A DNA stretch of 23,855 nt from Waddliaceae bacterium. GTDB taxonomy: Bacteria > Chlamydiota > Chlamydiia > Chlamydiales > GCA-2709385. Below the pieces are notes generated by a model. That model had not been told where the DNA came from, did no database searches, and was given only the letters and a program-made list of their open reading frames with translations. The translations under genes and the position numbers were made by a program. Of the stretch, positions 9,185 through 17,192 are shown one piece after another. The first letter of the stretch is position 1. Each line of letters starts with the position of its first letter. The stretch spans positions 1 to 23,855 of the forward strand of contig PAQS01000030.1 in the NCBI GenBank assembly GCA_002709385.1. Reading direction: 5' to 3'.

Positions 9185-12100
9185 TTAAGAATTTGCAAAG
9201 TCCTTTAATAAACAGTCTTTTGCTGTACTTGCAGTATTAAATGCTCCAGAACAAATATCTTCAGGATGATTGACTTTACACTTATCCGGGTGAGTACTTT
9301 TACTTATGAATCTATATTTCTTTTTAATTTCATTTTCAGTACTACTAGGGTCTAAATTCAATATCTTAAAATTATGCTCTTTACACTCATGATTCCAATC
9401 AATTTTAGAAATACGCTCTAAGTCATCTTCCCAAAAATCGTAATCATTAGGATCGATTGTTGGACATTCCTGAACAGGATTAAAATGACGGTAGACGTTA
9501 TCCGCTGTCGTATAAAGGAAACGGCCGTTATGTCCCATAGATAGAAGTTCTGGAATCACGTCAATTGCCTGTTTTGCAAGGCCTTTTCCTTGAACTTGAT
9601 TGACTCGTAAGCTGTCTTTAGCTTTTTCAGCAGCACCATAAATGGACTGCATCGCCCATTTGCTATGGTACATAAGAAGAAGAGCTGAAACAGTGGTAGG
9701 TCCCCAATCACCTAAACCAGCTGATGCTACTAAGCTAAATGCAGGCCAAAGAATGTTATTTAAGAAATTATCTCGACCAATAGCAACAAGCATTTCGAAT
9801 TTATTGAGATGCCCGCGATAGTGCTGATTACTCATCATCGTTGCAGCAGAAAGCATAATAGGCAAACAAACACCTACATAAGGAATGTCTGAGGCCATAA
9901 GATATGGAGAAGCTGCAAGACTCATTTGAACACCAAAGTTTGCCCAGTCAAAACCTTTTCCGTGTGTGCGTTCATTAGCTATGTGCAGTAGATGCAGAGG
10001 AGAAACATCATGATTCTGCTCATCTAGTTTAAAAAGGTTTGAGTGTTGGTTTAGGTAGATGAGTCCTTCATCACCCTTGGCGCTTAAGCGGTGAAGCATT
10101 CCAAACCCTTGCTCGTCTAAACGAGAAAAATTAGCTTCAGCACCTTTCAAAAGAGAGAGAATTTGATGATAAGCTGTATTGTCTACATTAAGTGTTGCCG
10201 CTAGGTGCAAAGGGCTAACGTTATTTGATGTAGGGTCTACATTAACCCCGCTATCTAATAAGAACTTTACTACAGAAGGCCTACCACTAAGTACAGCGTA
10301 ATGCAAAGCTGTAAAACCGTTTTGTTTTTGTAGATCAGGACTTAATTTCTTAGAAAATTGAGCAATGTCTTCTGGATTATCTCCTTTATCCAAAAGAATT
10401 TTGACTTGTGTTAGGTCACCTTTATAGCAGGCTTTATGTAGCTCAGAGAGTTGTCCTGTATTGACTCTGTAGTCACTTAAGTCTTGGAAAACTTTTTTAG
10501 CATTCTTGTGTTCTTCTTTACTCATAGAGCTTGGTGCAGAGCTAAGTTTTTGTAAGTCTGCGGAAGCTCCATTTGTAACTTGAGCCATTAAAAATGCCAC
10601 AAGTGCTTGCTGTCCGGATAAATCAGCATAAGCAAAAGGAGTCATTCCATGTTCATCAGCTTTAAAAAGCTCATGAAGTTTTCCTGTACGAATAGCTTGC
10701 TCTACACAGGTAGCCGCAACTTCCCAGTTTCCGCTATAAATTGCTTCATGAAAGAGGTATTCACTTCTAGAAAAGAGCTTTGAAGAAAGTTTTGGGTTAC
10801 TTTCTCCTGGGTGATCACGGAAAAAACGTAAAATAGATGCTGTGTCGCCGTTTTGTAAATACTTAGCTAGTGCTGCACCATGATTGTTTTCTTCTACCGA
10901 ATCGCATGGAACGAGGTGTCGTAAACTTGCTGCATAGAAAGAAAGCATACTTTCTTTTTGGTTATGTTTAGGAAACTTAAACAGGCTCTGGCTAATAAAA
11001 TTTTCATTTGGTGAGAAAATAGTTTTTCTTCTCTCGAAACTTAAACCTTCTGACTCTTCTTGGTGGTTCGCACCTTTTTTTAGAAGAGAAAGAGATAAAT
11101 CAGGTTTTTCCATAACGATGGAAAGGTGTAGGGGAGAAAGAGGTTCATAAGGACAGAAATACCCGGGGATAGGTTGGTGCATTCCATTGATGTAGTTTTC
11201 GCAAGAAAATTTATCTAGAAGGCCTTCTACAAATGTCTGATTTCCAGATAAAATAGCAAAATGTAGGGATGTAAAACCGAGAATCTCTCCATACTGTGTT
11301 TTAGCTTGAGGCGCAGCGATTAGTTCTCGTTTTTCCTTAACATTTAAGCTACTCATGACTTTTTCAAAAGCATTCATATCGCCTAATATACAGGCTTTAT
11401 GTAATTGAGCTACTCGGTCGTTTTCATCCGCGCTTTCTAAGTACTGAGCAATTTGGGCTTTAATGAGAGCTGGTCTTTGTCTTTCTACTTCATATGTTTC
11501 ATGTAACTGCTCATTACGAAATGCTTGAAGGATCTCATCTTTTGAAAGAATTTCTCCTTTAGGAAATTTGAATTGCATCACAGCGTGATATAAAGTCGCA
11601 GCTTCTTCATGCTGCCCGTACTTTAACTGTTCGTCTATAATTCCTTTCATTTGTTCATCCGATAGATTAGTAAACAGAAAGGCAGGTAATCTATTATCTT
11701 GATTTTTGAGAGCCACGGCGAAAAGTGGGCTTAAGATTTTAGATAATAAGTCTGTGGAGAGATCTTTTTTTAATAGATTGCTTTTATAGGCGTTAATATA
11801 GTTATAAAAATCGTCTTTTTTATCTAAAGATTGAACGAGAAGCTCAAGAACTAAAGAACGCGAGGCTACGAATTCAGCACTGGGGTTTTCTGTTGAGACA
11901 TAGTCAAAAACGGTTTGCACTAGAGAAAGATCTTTAGGAGTGTCTAAAGGTAAACTTTGACTTTTTAAGAGGAGTTTAGCTGCTTGAACACGTAGACCGC
12001 GTGTCCAAAGAGTATGTATAAAAGTATGTAAATGAGCGTTGTCTTTGAGAAATTTTGTAGCTTTTTCAGCAGCAGATTTTTCATTTTTAAGAAGCTTTCT

Positions 12101-12349
12101 CATTCCCTCTTGGAAATCTTGGTAAAATTCATTGCTCAAAGAACTTTTTTCTTCTGGTGCAGCAGTATTGACAAGTTTCACAGATTGTCTTGTTTGCCAA
12201 GTTTCTGGGATAAGACGGGCAGGCCAACCTAAGCAATGACTTTTAAGCCAAGTAGCCGTACGGCCAAACTTAGTACTTTCTGTATTATGCGCTACTAATT
12301 GACCAATAGAGTCAATTCCAAAACTTGTATCAAGAACTATACTTGTCAT
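9185..12349 (-). CDS. Large ankyrin-repeat protein with C-terminal J domain (effector candidate)
   Basis: A 1054-aa protein. The N-terminal ~310 residues are helical. Ankyrin units follow near residues 313 (LHKACILGD), 357 (GFTSLHFAILSGN), 400, 530 (LFHEAIYSGN), 567, 634 (LHKACYKGD), 675 (GFTALHYAVLSGR), 707 (SPLHLAATL), 747 and 780 (SPLHLLHIA). A bilobed hydrophobic stretch lies at about 805-836 and another at 864-895. The last ~60 residues form a divergent J domain: helix I (NFKILNLDPSS), helix II (TENEIKKKYRFISKST), the HPD triad at 1020-1022, and a final helix. J domains stimulate Hsp70 ATPase through HPD (family knowledge). The ATG at 12349 was preferred over an in-frame GTG at 12358 because AGGTGG lies 5 nt upstream of it. 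The gene is divergent from hemL. The ankyrin, membrane and J parts suggest an inclusion-membrane or host-targeted protein that recruits an Hsp70. This is inference. Confidence 0.78.
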   Translation of the reverse strand: MTSIVLDTSFGIDSIGQLVAHNTESTKFGRTATWLKSHCLGWPARLIPETWQTRQSVKLVNTAAPEEKSSLSNEFYQDFQEGMRKLLKNEKSAAEKATKFLKDNAHLHTFIHTLWTRGLRVQAAKLLLKSQSLPLDTPKDLSLVQTVFDYVSTENPSAEFVASRSLVLELLVQSLDKKDDFYNYINAYKSNLLKKDLSTDLLSKILSPLFAVALKNQDNRLPAFLFTNLSDEQMKGIIDEQLKYGQHEEAATLYHAVMQFKFPKGEILSKDEILQAFRNEQLHETYEVERQRPALIKAQIAQYLESADENDRVAQLHKACILGDMNAFEKVMSSLNVKEKRELIAAPQAKTQYGEILGFTSLHFAILSGNQTFVEGLLDKFSCENYINGMHQPIPGYFCPYEPLSPLHLSIVMEKPDLSLSLLKKGANHQEESEGLSFERRKTIFSPNENFISQSLFKFPKHNQKESMLSFYAASLRHLVPCDSVEENNHGAALAKYLQNGDTASILRFFRDHPGESNPKLSSKLFSRSEYLFHEAIYSGNWEVAATCVEQAIRTGKLHELFKADEHGMTPFAYADLSGQQALVAFLMAQVTNGASADLQKLSSAPSSMSKEEHKNAKKVFQDLSDYRVNTGQLSELHKACYKGDLTQVKILLDKGDNPEDIAQFSKKLSPDLQKQNGFTALHYAVLSGRPSVVKFLLDSGVNVDPTSNNVSPLHLAATLNVDNTAYHQILSLLKGAEANFSRLDEQGFGMLHRLSAKGDEGLIYLNQHSNLFKLDEQNHDVSPLHLLHIANERTHGKGFDWANFGVQMSLAASPYLMASDIPYVGVCLPIMLSAATMMSNQHYRGHLNKFEMLVAIGRDNFLNNILWPAFSLVASAGLGDWGPTTVSALLLMYHSKWAMQSIYGAAEKAKDSLRVNQVQGKGLAKQAIDVIPELLSMGHNGRFLYTTADNVYRHFNPVQECPTIDPNDYDFWEDDLERISKIDWNHECKEHNFKILNLDPSSTENEIKKKYRFISKSTHPDKCKVNHPEDICSGAFNTASTAKDCLLKDFANS

Positions 12350-12395
12350 AAATCCCACCTATTAGTTGTTTTATGCTATAAATCTATCAAAAAAA

Positions 12396-12407
12396 TACTA
12401 AATAGTA
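12396..12407. promoter_or_regulatory. Short palindrome upstream of the ankyrin operon
   Basis: TACTA-AA-TAGTA is an inverted repeat 47 nt upstream of the J-domain ankyrin gene. It may be a regulator site, but AT-rich 5-bp arms can arise by chance. Confidence 0.2.
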
Positions 12408-12418
12408 AATGAAACAGG

Positions 12419-12436
12419 GTGTTAATTAATTAACAC
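12419..12436. promoter_or_regulatory. 18-bp perfect palindrome, candidate operator
   Basis: gtgttaattaattaacac is perfectly self-complementary and lies in the divergent region between the ankyrin operon and hemL. It is about 36 nt upstream of the hemL -35 box and 70 nt from the ankyrin start. Its position and symmetry suggest a dimeric DNA-binding protein. The regulator is unknown. Confidence 0.4.
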
Positions 12437-12472
12437 TTAATGTTTATGTTGTTTTCTTAATGAAATAGAAGT

Positions 12473-12502
12473 TTGACCTAATGAAAGTGGGCTAGGTATA
12501 GT
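12473..12502 (+). promoter_or_regulatory. hemL promoter (sigma70/sigma66 type)
   Basis: TTGACC (12473-12478), an 18-nt spacer and TATAGT (12497-12502) match the major sigma-factor consensus at 5/6 positions each. The predicted start near 12509 gives a short leader of 20-30 nt before hemL. Confidence 0.6.
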
Positions 12503-12531
12503 GTAATCTACGTAATATTTTGCGAGGACAC

Positions 12532-13845
12532 ATGACGATGGCATCCATGATTAGTAAAAAAATGGCAGTAAGAGGAAAAAACGCGGTAGAGAAGCTTTGT
12601 GAGGTGATTCCAGGAGGGGTAAATTCGCCTGCGCGTTCATTTCCTGATGTTGAACAGACTCCTATGGTTGTCGATTTTGCCCATGAAGACATGATATTTG
12701 ATGTGGACGGCAAGCCATTTCTTGATTTTTGTTGTTCTTGGGGAGCCTTGATTCTTGGTCATGTTCACATGGGAGTTGTGGAAGCGGTTACCAAGCGTTT
12801 ATCTCGTGGAAGTTCCTTTGGAATTTCGACAGAAATAGAAGAAAAAATTGCTAGAAAGCTTGTTTCTCTTGTGGATTCGGTGGAGAAAGTTCGTTTTGTG
12901 AACTCAGGAACAGAAGCGACGATGAGTGCAGCTAGGCTTGCGCGTGGAGCGACTGGACGTGATTTAATTGTGAAGTTTACAGGGAATTATCACGGACACG
13001 CTGATTTCTTTTTAGTACAAGCTGGTTCAGGGGTGATGTCTCTGAATGCGACATCTAGTTCAGCGGGAGTACCTGATGATATTGTAAAGCATACCGCTTG
13101 CTTACCTTATAATGACGTAGAGGCTCTCCGTTCTTTCTTTAAGGAAAGAGGTAAGGAAGTAGCTGCTGTGATTGTAGAGCCTGTTGCGGGGAATATGGGC
13201 GTTATTCCTGGAGATCAAGAGTTTATTCAAGCTTTACGTGAAGAAACTCTAAAGAATGGTGCTTTATTAATTTTTGATGAAGTCATTACAGGTTTTCGCG
13301 TTGGTTTGAAAGGAGCTCAAGGCTTATACGGAATTACCCCTGATTTAACTTGTTTTGGCAAGGTAATTGGTGGTGGTTTCCCTGTAGCTGCGTTTGGTGG
13401 CCGAGCAGATGTTATGGATCATCTAGCTCCATTAGGTCAGGTTTACCAAGCAGGTACTTTATCTGGAAACCCTGTAGCCATGGAAGCAGGATATGAAACA
13501 CTGAAACATATTGAAAAACCTGGTTTTTACGATGAATTAGATCGTAAAACGAAGAGTTTAGTTGTTCCTGTGCGTCGTGTGATCAAAGAGTTGAATTTGG
13601 CTGCTTGTATTCAACGTCGCGGATCTATGTTTACTCTATTTTTTGGTAAAAAACGTGTGCGAAATATGGAAGATGCGAAGCAGTTGGATACAGCGTTGTT
13701 TTCTAAGTATTTTTCTTTCATGTACGAGCGTGGTATTTATGTGCCGCCTTCGCAGTTTGAAGCGTGTTTTATTTCTAGTGTACATACGCAAGAGCATCTT
13801 GACTTTACTCGTGATGCGATGATTGAGTTTTTGCGTAGCTTGTAG
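12532..13845 (+). CDS. hemL: Glutamate-1-semialdehyde 2,1-aminomutase
   Basis: Converts glutamate-1-semialdehyde to 5-aminolevulinate, the last step of the C5 route feeding haem and other tetrapyrroles. It is a cytosolic PLP enzyme of class-III aminotransferase fold. The sequence has the family hallmarks: IPGGVNSPAR near the N-terminus, VRFVNSGTEATMSAARLAR, GNYHGHAD, IFDEVITGFRVG (cofactor Asp), and TCFGKVIGGGFP with the Schiff-base Lys277. The length of 437 aa is close to the usual ~426-430. Three starts are possible: TTG 12520, ATG 12532 and ATG 12538. GAGGA at 12524-12528 lies 3 nt before the second and 9 nt before the third, so 12538 is a real alternative. The gene is transcribed alone from its own promoter, divergent from the ankyrin operon and convergent with the downstream 978-aa gene. 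Confidence 0.96.
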   Translation: MTMASMISKKMAVRGKNAVEKLCEVIPGGVNSPARSFPDVEQTPMVVDFAHEDMIFDVDGKPFLDFCCSWGALILGHVHMGVVEAVTKRLSRGSSFGISTEIEEKIARKLVSLVDSVEKVRFVNSGTEATMSAARLARGATGRDLIVKFTGNYHGHADFFLVQAGSGVMSLNATSSSAGVPDDIVKHTACLPYNDVEALRSFFKERGKEVAAVIVEPVAGNMGVIPGDQEFIQALREETLKNGALLIFDEVITGFRVGLKGAQGLYGITPDLTCFGKVIGGGFPVAAFGGRADVMDHLAPLGQVYQAGTLSGNPVAMEAGYETLKHIEKPGFYDELDRKTKSLVVPVRRVIKELNLAACIQRRGSMFTLFFGKKRVRNMEDAKQLDTALFSKYFSFMYERGIYVPPSQFEACFISSVHTQEHLDFTRDAMIEFLRSL

Positions 13846-13857
13846 TTTCGTAGCGTT

Positions 13858-13915
13858 TTCTCTGTCTCTGTGCTTGATTTAAATTTAACCACAGAGGCAG
13901 TGAGATCACAGAGAA
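13858..13915. repeat. Imperfect inverted repeat of the CTCTGTG/CACAGAG type
   Basis: Outer arms ttctctgt (13858-13865) and acagagaa (13908-13915) enclose inner arms ctctgtg (13866-13872) and cacagag (13890-13896), with an AT-rich centre containing tttaaatttaacc. The ctctgtg-ttaaat wording resembles the dispersed 'ctctgtgtctctgtggttaaat' repeats seen between genes in many unrelated bacterial and archaeal genomes (from memory). It lies 13 nt after the hemL stop. Confidence 0.5.
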
Positions 13916-13958
13916 GAAAAAAGTTGAAGATCTCTCTCAGTGCTTGCTTGCAAATGTA

Positions 13959-13985
13959 GATGAATCTACAGCATATTATTTAAAC
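13959..13985 (+). repeat. 27-nt dispersed repeat, copy 1
   Basis: gatgaatc-t-acagcatat-t-atttaaac recurs at 22973-22999 with 25 of 27 identical positions and the same orientation. This copy runs directly into the left arm of the 23-bp hairpin that follows. Confidence 0.65.
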
Positions 13986-14073
13986 GTGGCGAGGCAACGA
14001 AGCTGAGACGCAACGATAAGGGGTACACTATAAATTGTCCCCCGCGCCGTAGCTTCGTTGCCTCGCCGCGTTT
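13982..14073. terminator. Long-stem hairpin, probable bidirectional terminator/REP-like element
   Basis: Left arm 13982-14004 and right arm 14051-14073 form a 23-bp stem whose only imperfection is one G-U pair; the core ggcgaggcaacgaagct is perfect. On the plus strand the GC-rich stem runs into ttttt (14071-14075). On the minus strand it runs into tttaaataat. The 46-nt loop holds a nested hairpin (gggg-t-aca/tgtcccc, 14020-14042). The right arm abuts the stop codon of the 978-aa gene, so the element sits exactly between two convergent genes. Confidence 0.7.
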
Positions 14074-17010
14074 TTATTTATGTGAGAGATGCTCGGGAAG
14101 ATCTAGAGAAGTCTTTAAAAGAGATTCAAGCTCTTTTATGTACGTATTAGCAGCATTTTTGTGGTTTTTTAAGCTTCTTTCAGTGTTTTTTATTTTTTCC
14201 TTGAATTCCGAAGCCTCTGCTTTTACGTTAAAGTCACCAAAGTTTGCTTCAAGAAAGAAATGATCAGCGATTTTTTGTGTTTGGTTGGTAATGTTTTGAC
14301 CTCTAAGTTTTTTTAACTCGTGTTCTATTGCTTGAAAGCCTTTCGAGTGCCTACTTTCAAATAACATCCCAGCTTTGATACTTTCTTTACTAACACCGGC
14401 TTTTTTTAGTTCTTTAGCATTTTTTCCATTAAATAATTCATTGTATTTTCCTCTTAGTTTGTCTTGTTCGTTTTCTAGAGATTTTAAGCTTCGTTTGTAG
14501 TTTCGTACGCTGGCCAGTTCTGCTCGAAGCTTTATGATTTTACTCTGTATTTCTCGTAATTCACCTGAAGTTTTGTTTCCTTCTCTTACTTGATTAAGAT
14601 ATTCTTTTTGTAGTTTGTTTATTAATGCTTTATCTTTTTTTATATCACTAGATGGTGGAGTATTCGATGCAGGTTCTGGATGAAACTCGAAGCCATCTAA
14701 TACAACGTTTTCTGTCTTTAAGAGATCATTCAAAGTATTTTCAAGCCATGTATTTAATCCTTCTGCTCCACCTAATGTTTCTAGTAAATCAAGTAGAGCT
14801 ATTAGGCCTTCTGTACGGTGTTCAATAATAACACGGTAGCGTGCAGTAAGAGGACGCCCTTCTATAAGACTTTCGATAATCAGTTTTACTTCAGGGTCGC
14901 TGTGAAATTTTTCTTTGTTTAGAGCTACTAAGCCTTTAATTATCTCACACCCTCCACGATCGATCATTTCTTTGCATGGTTTAGTGGTGGCTATGTTGAC
15001 CTTTTGCCCTTCTAAATGTTTCATGTTTTGTGCTTCTACAATGCTTTGTGTACTTACATATTGCACAACAGCAAGTTGGACAAGCTCGTTAAAGGTGTTT
15101 CGGATTTGCTGAGGAGTAAATTCAAGAAGACCCTTCTTTTGGAGAAGTTGTTTAGTTTTATTAACAATTTCTTCTAAAGGAGCTTCCCACTTTTCTTTTC
15201 CACCAGGAAAGTACCATCCAGGACTTGTTTTTCCTTTGTCTACTTGCTGAGTTAGACGAAAGTTATTTTCGTCCAAAAGTTCATTTAAAGCCTCTTCTTT
15301 TAGAGATTTAAGGGAAAAATTTTCTGAACTGTTTTCTATTTTTAATGTATGAAAGTCCGAATCTTTAGGCATCGTGATGCACTGAATGCTCAAAGGAAAG
15401 CGTTGTTGGTTTTTCATGAGTTCACTACTACGGACCAATTCAGATTTGTTTTTTCCTGACCGATCTTGCAAATTGCTTTGTACGATGACTTGTGGATAAA
15501 AACCATCATCTCTTTTGTTGAAATCTTCAGAGCGGAAGTGATGTAAATTTTCTGTAGATTGTAGAAGCATCGTCCATTCAGGTGCCGTGTGTCTTCCTTT
15601 TGTTGCCGATGATGTAAAGAAGTGGCGGTTTCTTACCTTTTTATCATTTACTTTAAGCTTCTCATCACCAGCCATTCCAGGATTATTTTCTACTCTTTTT
15701 CCTCGGGCATCATAGTTACCTACTATATGTTCACTAGAAAGGCCTTGGGTAGCTTGCCCTGTGTGTTTTAAGATATAAAGGATCCTTTTTTCAGATCGAA
15801 AAAGCTTCATAAGAGGGATGTGGGATTTAGAACTTATGCTTGATCGAATTCTCATGAGGCGTTGCCCAAAAGAGCTGTCGTTTGTTTCTTCACCAGCGTT
15901 TTTTGCAAGTGCTTTGCCGGCAGGCTGCATGGCATCGGTTAATTTTGTTTCAAAATAAGAAGCTCGAACTAGCTCATGGAGAATACGAATAGCAGGGTGG
16001 TTTTCGTCTTCTTTTAAATATTGATAAGCAGGGCTTGCTTGTGCTTTTCGTAGCTCTTTTAGAATTCCGTAATTTGCTTTTGCAAGACCTTTTCCTGATG
16101 CACTTTCATTGATAAGTTCGTTGATTTTAGAAATATGCTTAGCTAGGGTTTTAGCATGGTTTATTTTTTCTTCTGAAGACATGGAAAGTATTTTAAGTTC
16201 TTCGTCTATGTTCATTATGACTTTATGGTCTATTAGTTCCTGCTTTATCCCTGTTATGTTTTCGTCTAATTCAGAAGAAATTTCCTCATTTTTTTTATGG
16301 AAAGAGTCGTTTTTATTTAAGTTGCTGGTGTGAGATTTGTTTTCCTCTGTTGAGCTTTCGCTAAGCTGGTAAAACGATGGGTTTTCGCTTTTGTCTAACT
16401 CAGAAGTAAAGTCTTCACTCACTTCAAAACTAATGTCTTCGTTCACTTCACGGGGATTTGTTTTTAGCCGATCTATTAAATTTTGCATGCACGACGGATC
16501 TTTGAGATCGGATAATGAAAGGCTACCTAGTGTTTCAAATAAATTTTCTTTTTTTATTAATTCAGGTTGAGTTCTGGTGATTGCCCTGACGATGTGTCTA
16601 ACGGTTTTATGTTGGATATGTGATTTAGACAATTCTTTATCAACAATAGATTTATGAATTTTATTAAAAAGTTCTGATTCTAAGTATTTTGGGTCGCTTG
16701 GCAAATCATATAGATCTAAAATTTCCTCAAACGCATTAGAGTATACTGCATTCAGCTCTACTCGCTCACTATGCTTCATAGTATCGATCACGCGTTTGAG
16801 ATTATTAGGACGAATTTTATCCCTTAATACATCATAAGCTTTTATCGGTAAGTTTGTTAGGGTCTCTATGATGTCGCTCATTTGATTGATAATGAAACCC
16901 GCTACCCGTTCAGTTTTTCCTGTTTCTTCGCTCGCAGTAAGATCCTCGATGGGAGCAGCTGCAAAATACTTATTATGATCAATATTTTCTAAATTAGGAT
17001 TGAACGACAT
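14074..17010 (-). CDS. Large soluble protein with CX5R phosphatase-like motif, candidate secreted effector
   Basis: A 978-aa protein that I cannot assign to a named family. It has no signal peptide or membrane segment and is highly charged. Residues about 195-260 are a low-complexity Ser/Glu/Asn-rich linker. A compact region around 480-770 contains CKEMIDRGG with Cys679 and Arg685. This CX5R pattern has the CK...DR spacing of phosphoinositide/protein phosphatases such as SopB/IpgD and INPP4 (CKSGKDRTG-type; family knowledge). Residues about 795-860 and 929-967 are strongly coiled-coil. The ATG at 17010 follows an AT-rich upstream region with A-tracts and a weak ribosome site (AAAGA). It converges on hemL and is divergent from nfeD, so it forms its own unit. 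A host-directed phosphatase is the leading hypothesis. The motif could be coincidental, so function stays open. Confidence 0.7.
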   Translation of the reverse strand: MSFNPNLENIDHNKYFAAAPIEDLTASEETGKTERVAGFIINQMSDIIETLTNLPIKAYDVLRDKIRPNNLKRVIDTMKHSERVELNAVYSNAFEEILDLYDLPSDPKYLESELFNKIHKSIVDKELSKSHIQHKTVRHIVRAITRTQPELIKKENLFETLGSLSLSDLKDPSCMQNLIDRLKTNPREVNEDISFEVSEDFTSELDKSENPSFYQLSESSTEENKSHTSNLNKNDSFHKKNEEISSELDENITGIKQELIDHKVIMNIDEELKILSMSSEEKINHAKTLAKHISKINELINESASGKGLAKANYGILKELRKAQASPAYQYLKEDENHPAIRILHELVRASYFETKLTDAMQPAGKALAKNAGEETNDSSFGQRLMRIRSSISSKSHIPLMKLFRSEKRILYILKHTGQATQGLSSEHIVGNYDARGKRVENNPGMAGDEKLKVNDKKVRNRHFFTSSATKGRHTAPEWTMLLQSTENLHHFRSEDFNKRDDGFYPQVIVQSNLQDRSGKNKSELVRSSELMKNQQRFPLSIQCITMPKDSDFHTLKIENSSENFSLKSLKEEALNELLDENNFRLTQQVDKGKTSPGWYFPGGKEKWEAPLEEIVNKTKQLLQKKGLLEFTPQQIRNTFNELVQLAVVQYVSTQSIVEAQNMKHLEGQKVNIATTKPCKEMIDRGGCEIIKGLVALNKEKFHSDPEVKLIIESLIEGRPLTARYRVIIEHRTEGLIALLDLLETLGGAEGLNTWLENTLNDLLKTENVVLDGFEFHPEPASNTPPSSDIKKDKALINKLQKEYLNQVREGNKTSGELREIQSKIIKLRAELASVRNYKRSLKSLENEQDKLRGKYNELFNGKNAKELKKAGVSKESIKAGMLFESRHSKGFQAIEHELKKLRGQNITNQTQKIADHFFLEANFGDFNVKAEASEFKEKIKNTERSLKNHKNAANTYIKELESLLKTSLDLPEHLSHK

Positions 17011-17082
17011 AGTATCTTTTTAGTTTGTATAATATATAAAATAATAACATTTATTTTTTTTATTTTGTTTTTTTTTGTTGAT

Positions 17083-17120
17083 TTTTCTTGTTAGGTTTTT
17101 GTAAAGGAAAAACAAGAAAA
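17083..17120. repeat. Inverted repeat in the divergent control region
   Basis: ttttcttgtt (17083-17092) and aacaagaaaa (17111-17120) are perfect 10-bp arms with an 18-nt spacer, between the divergent 978-aa gene and nfeD. It is a candidate regulator site, though the A/T-rich arms weaken the case. The nearby 10-bp palindrome ctacatgtag (17167-17176) lies just upstream of nfeD. Confidence 0.35.
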
Positions 17121-17192
17121 TATAGAAAACAGACAAATAAGTTTTGATCCCTTATCTTGAACTTAACTACATGTAGCTTATGAATAGGTAAA

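Noticed and set aside
17140-17192. Promoter for the nfeD operon
   Set aside because: TTGATC (17144) and TTGAAC (17157) are plausible -35 boxes, but neither has a convincing -10 at 16-18 nt, so no promoter was called.
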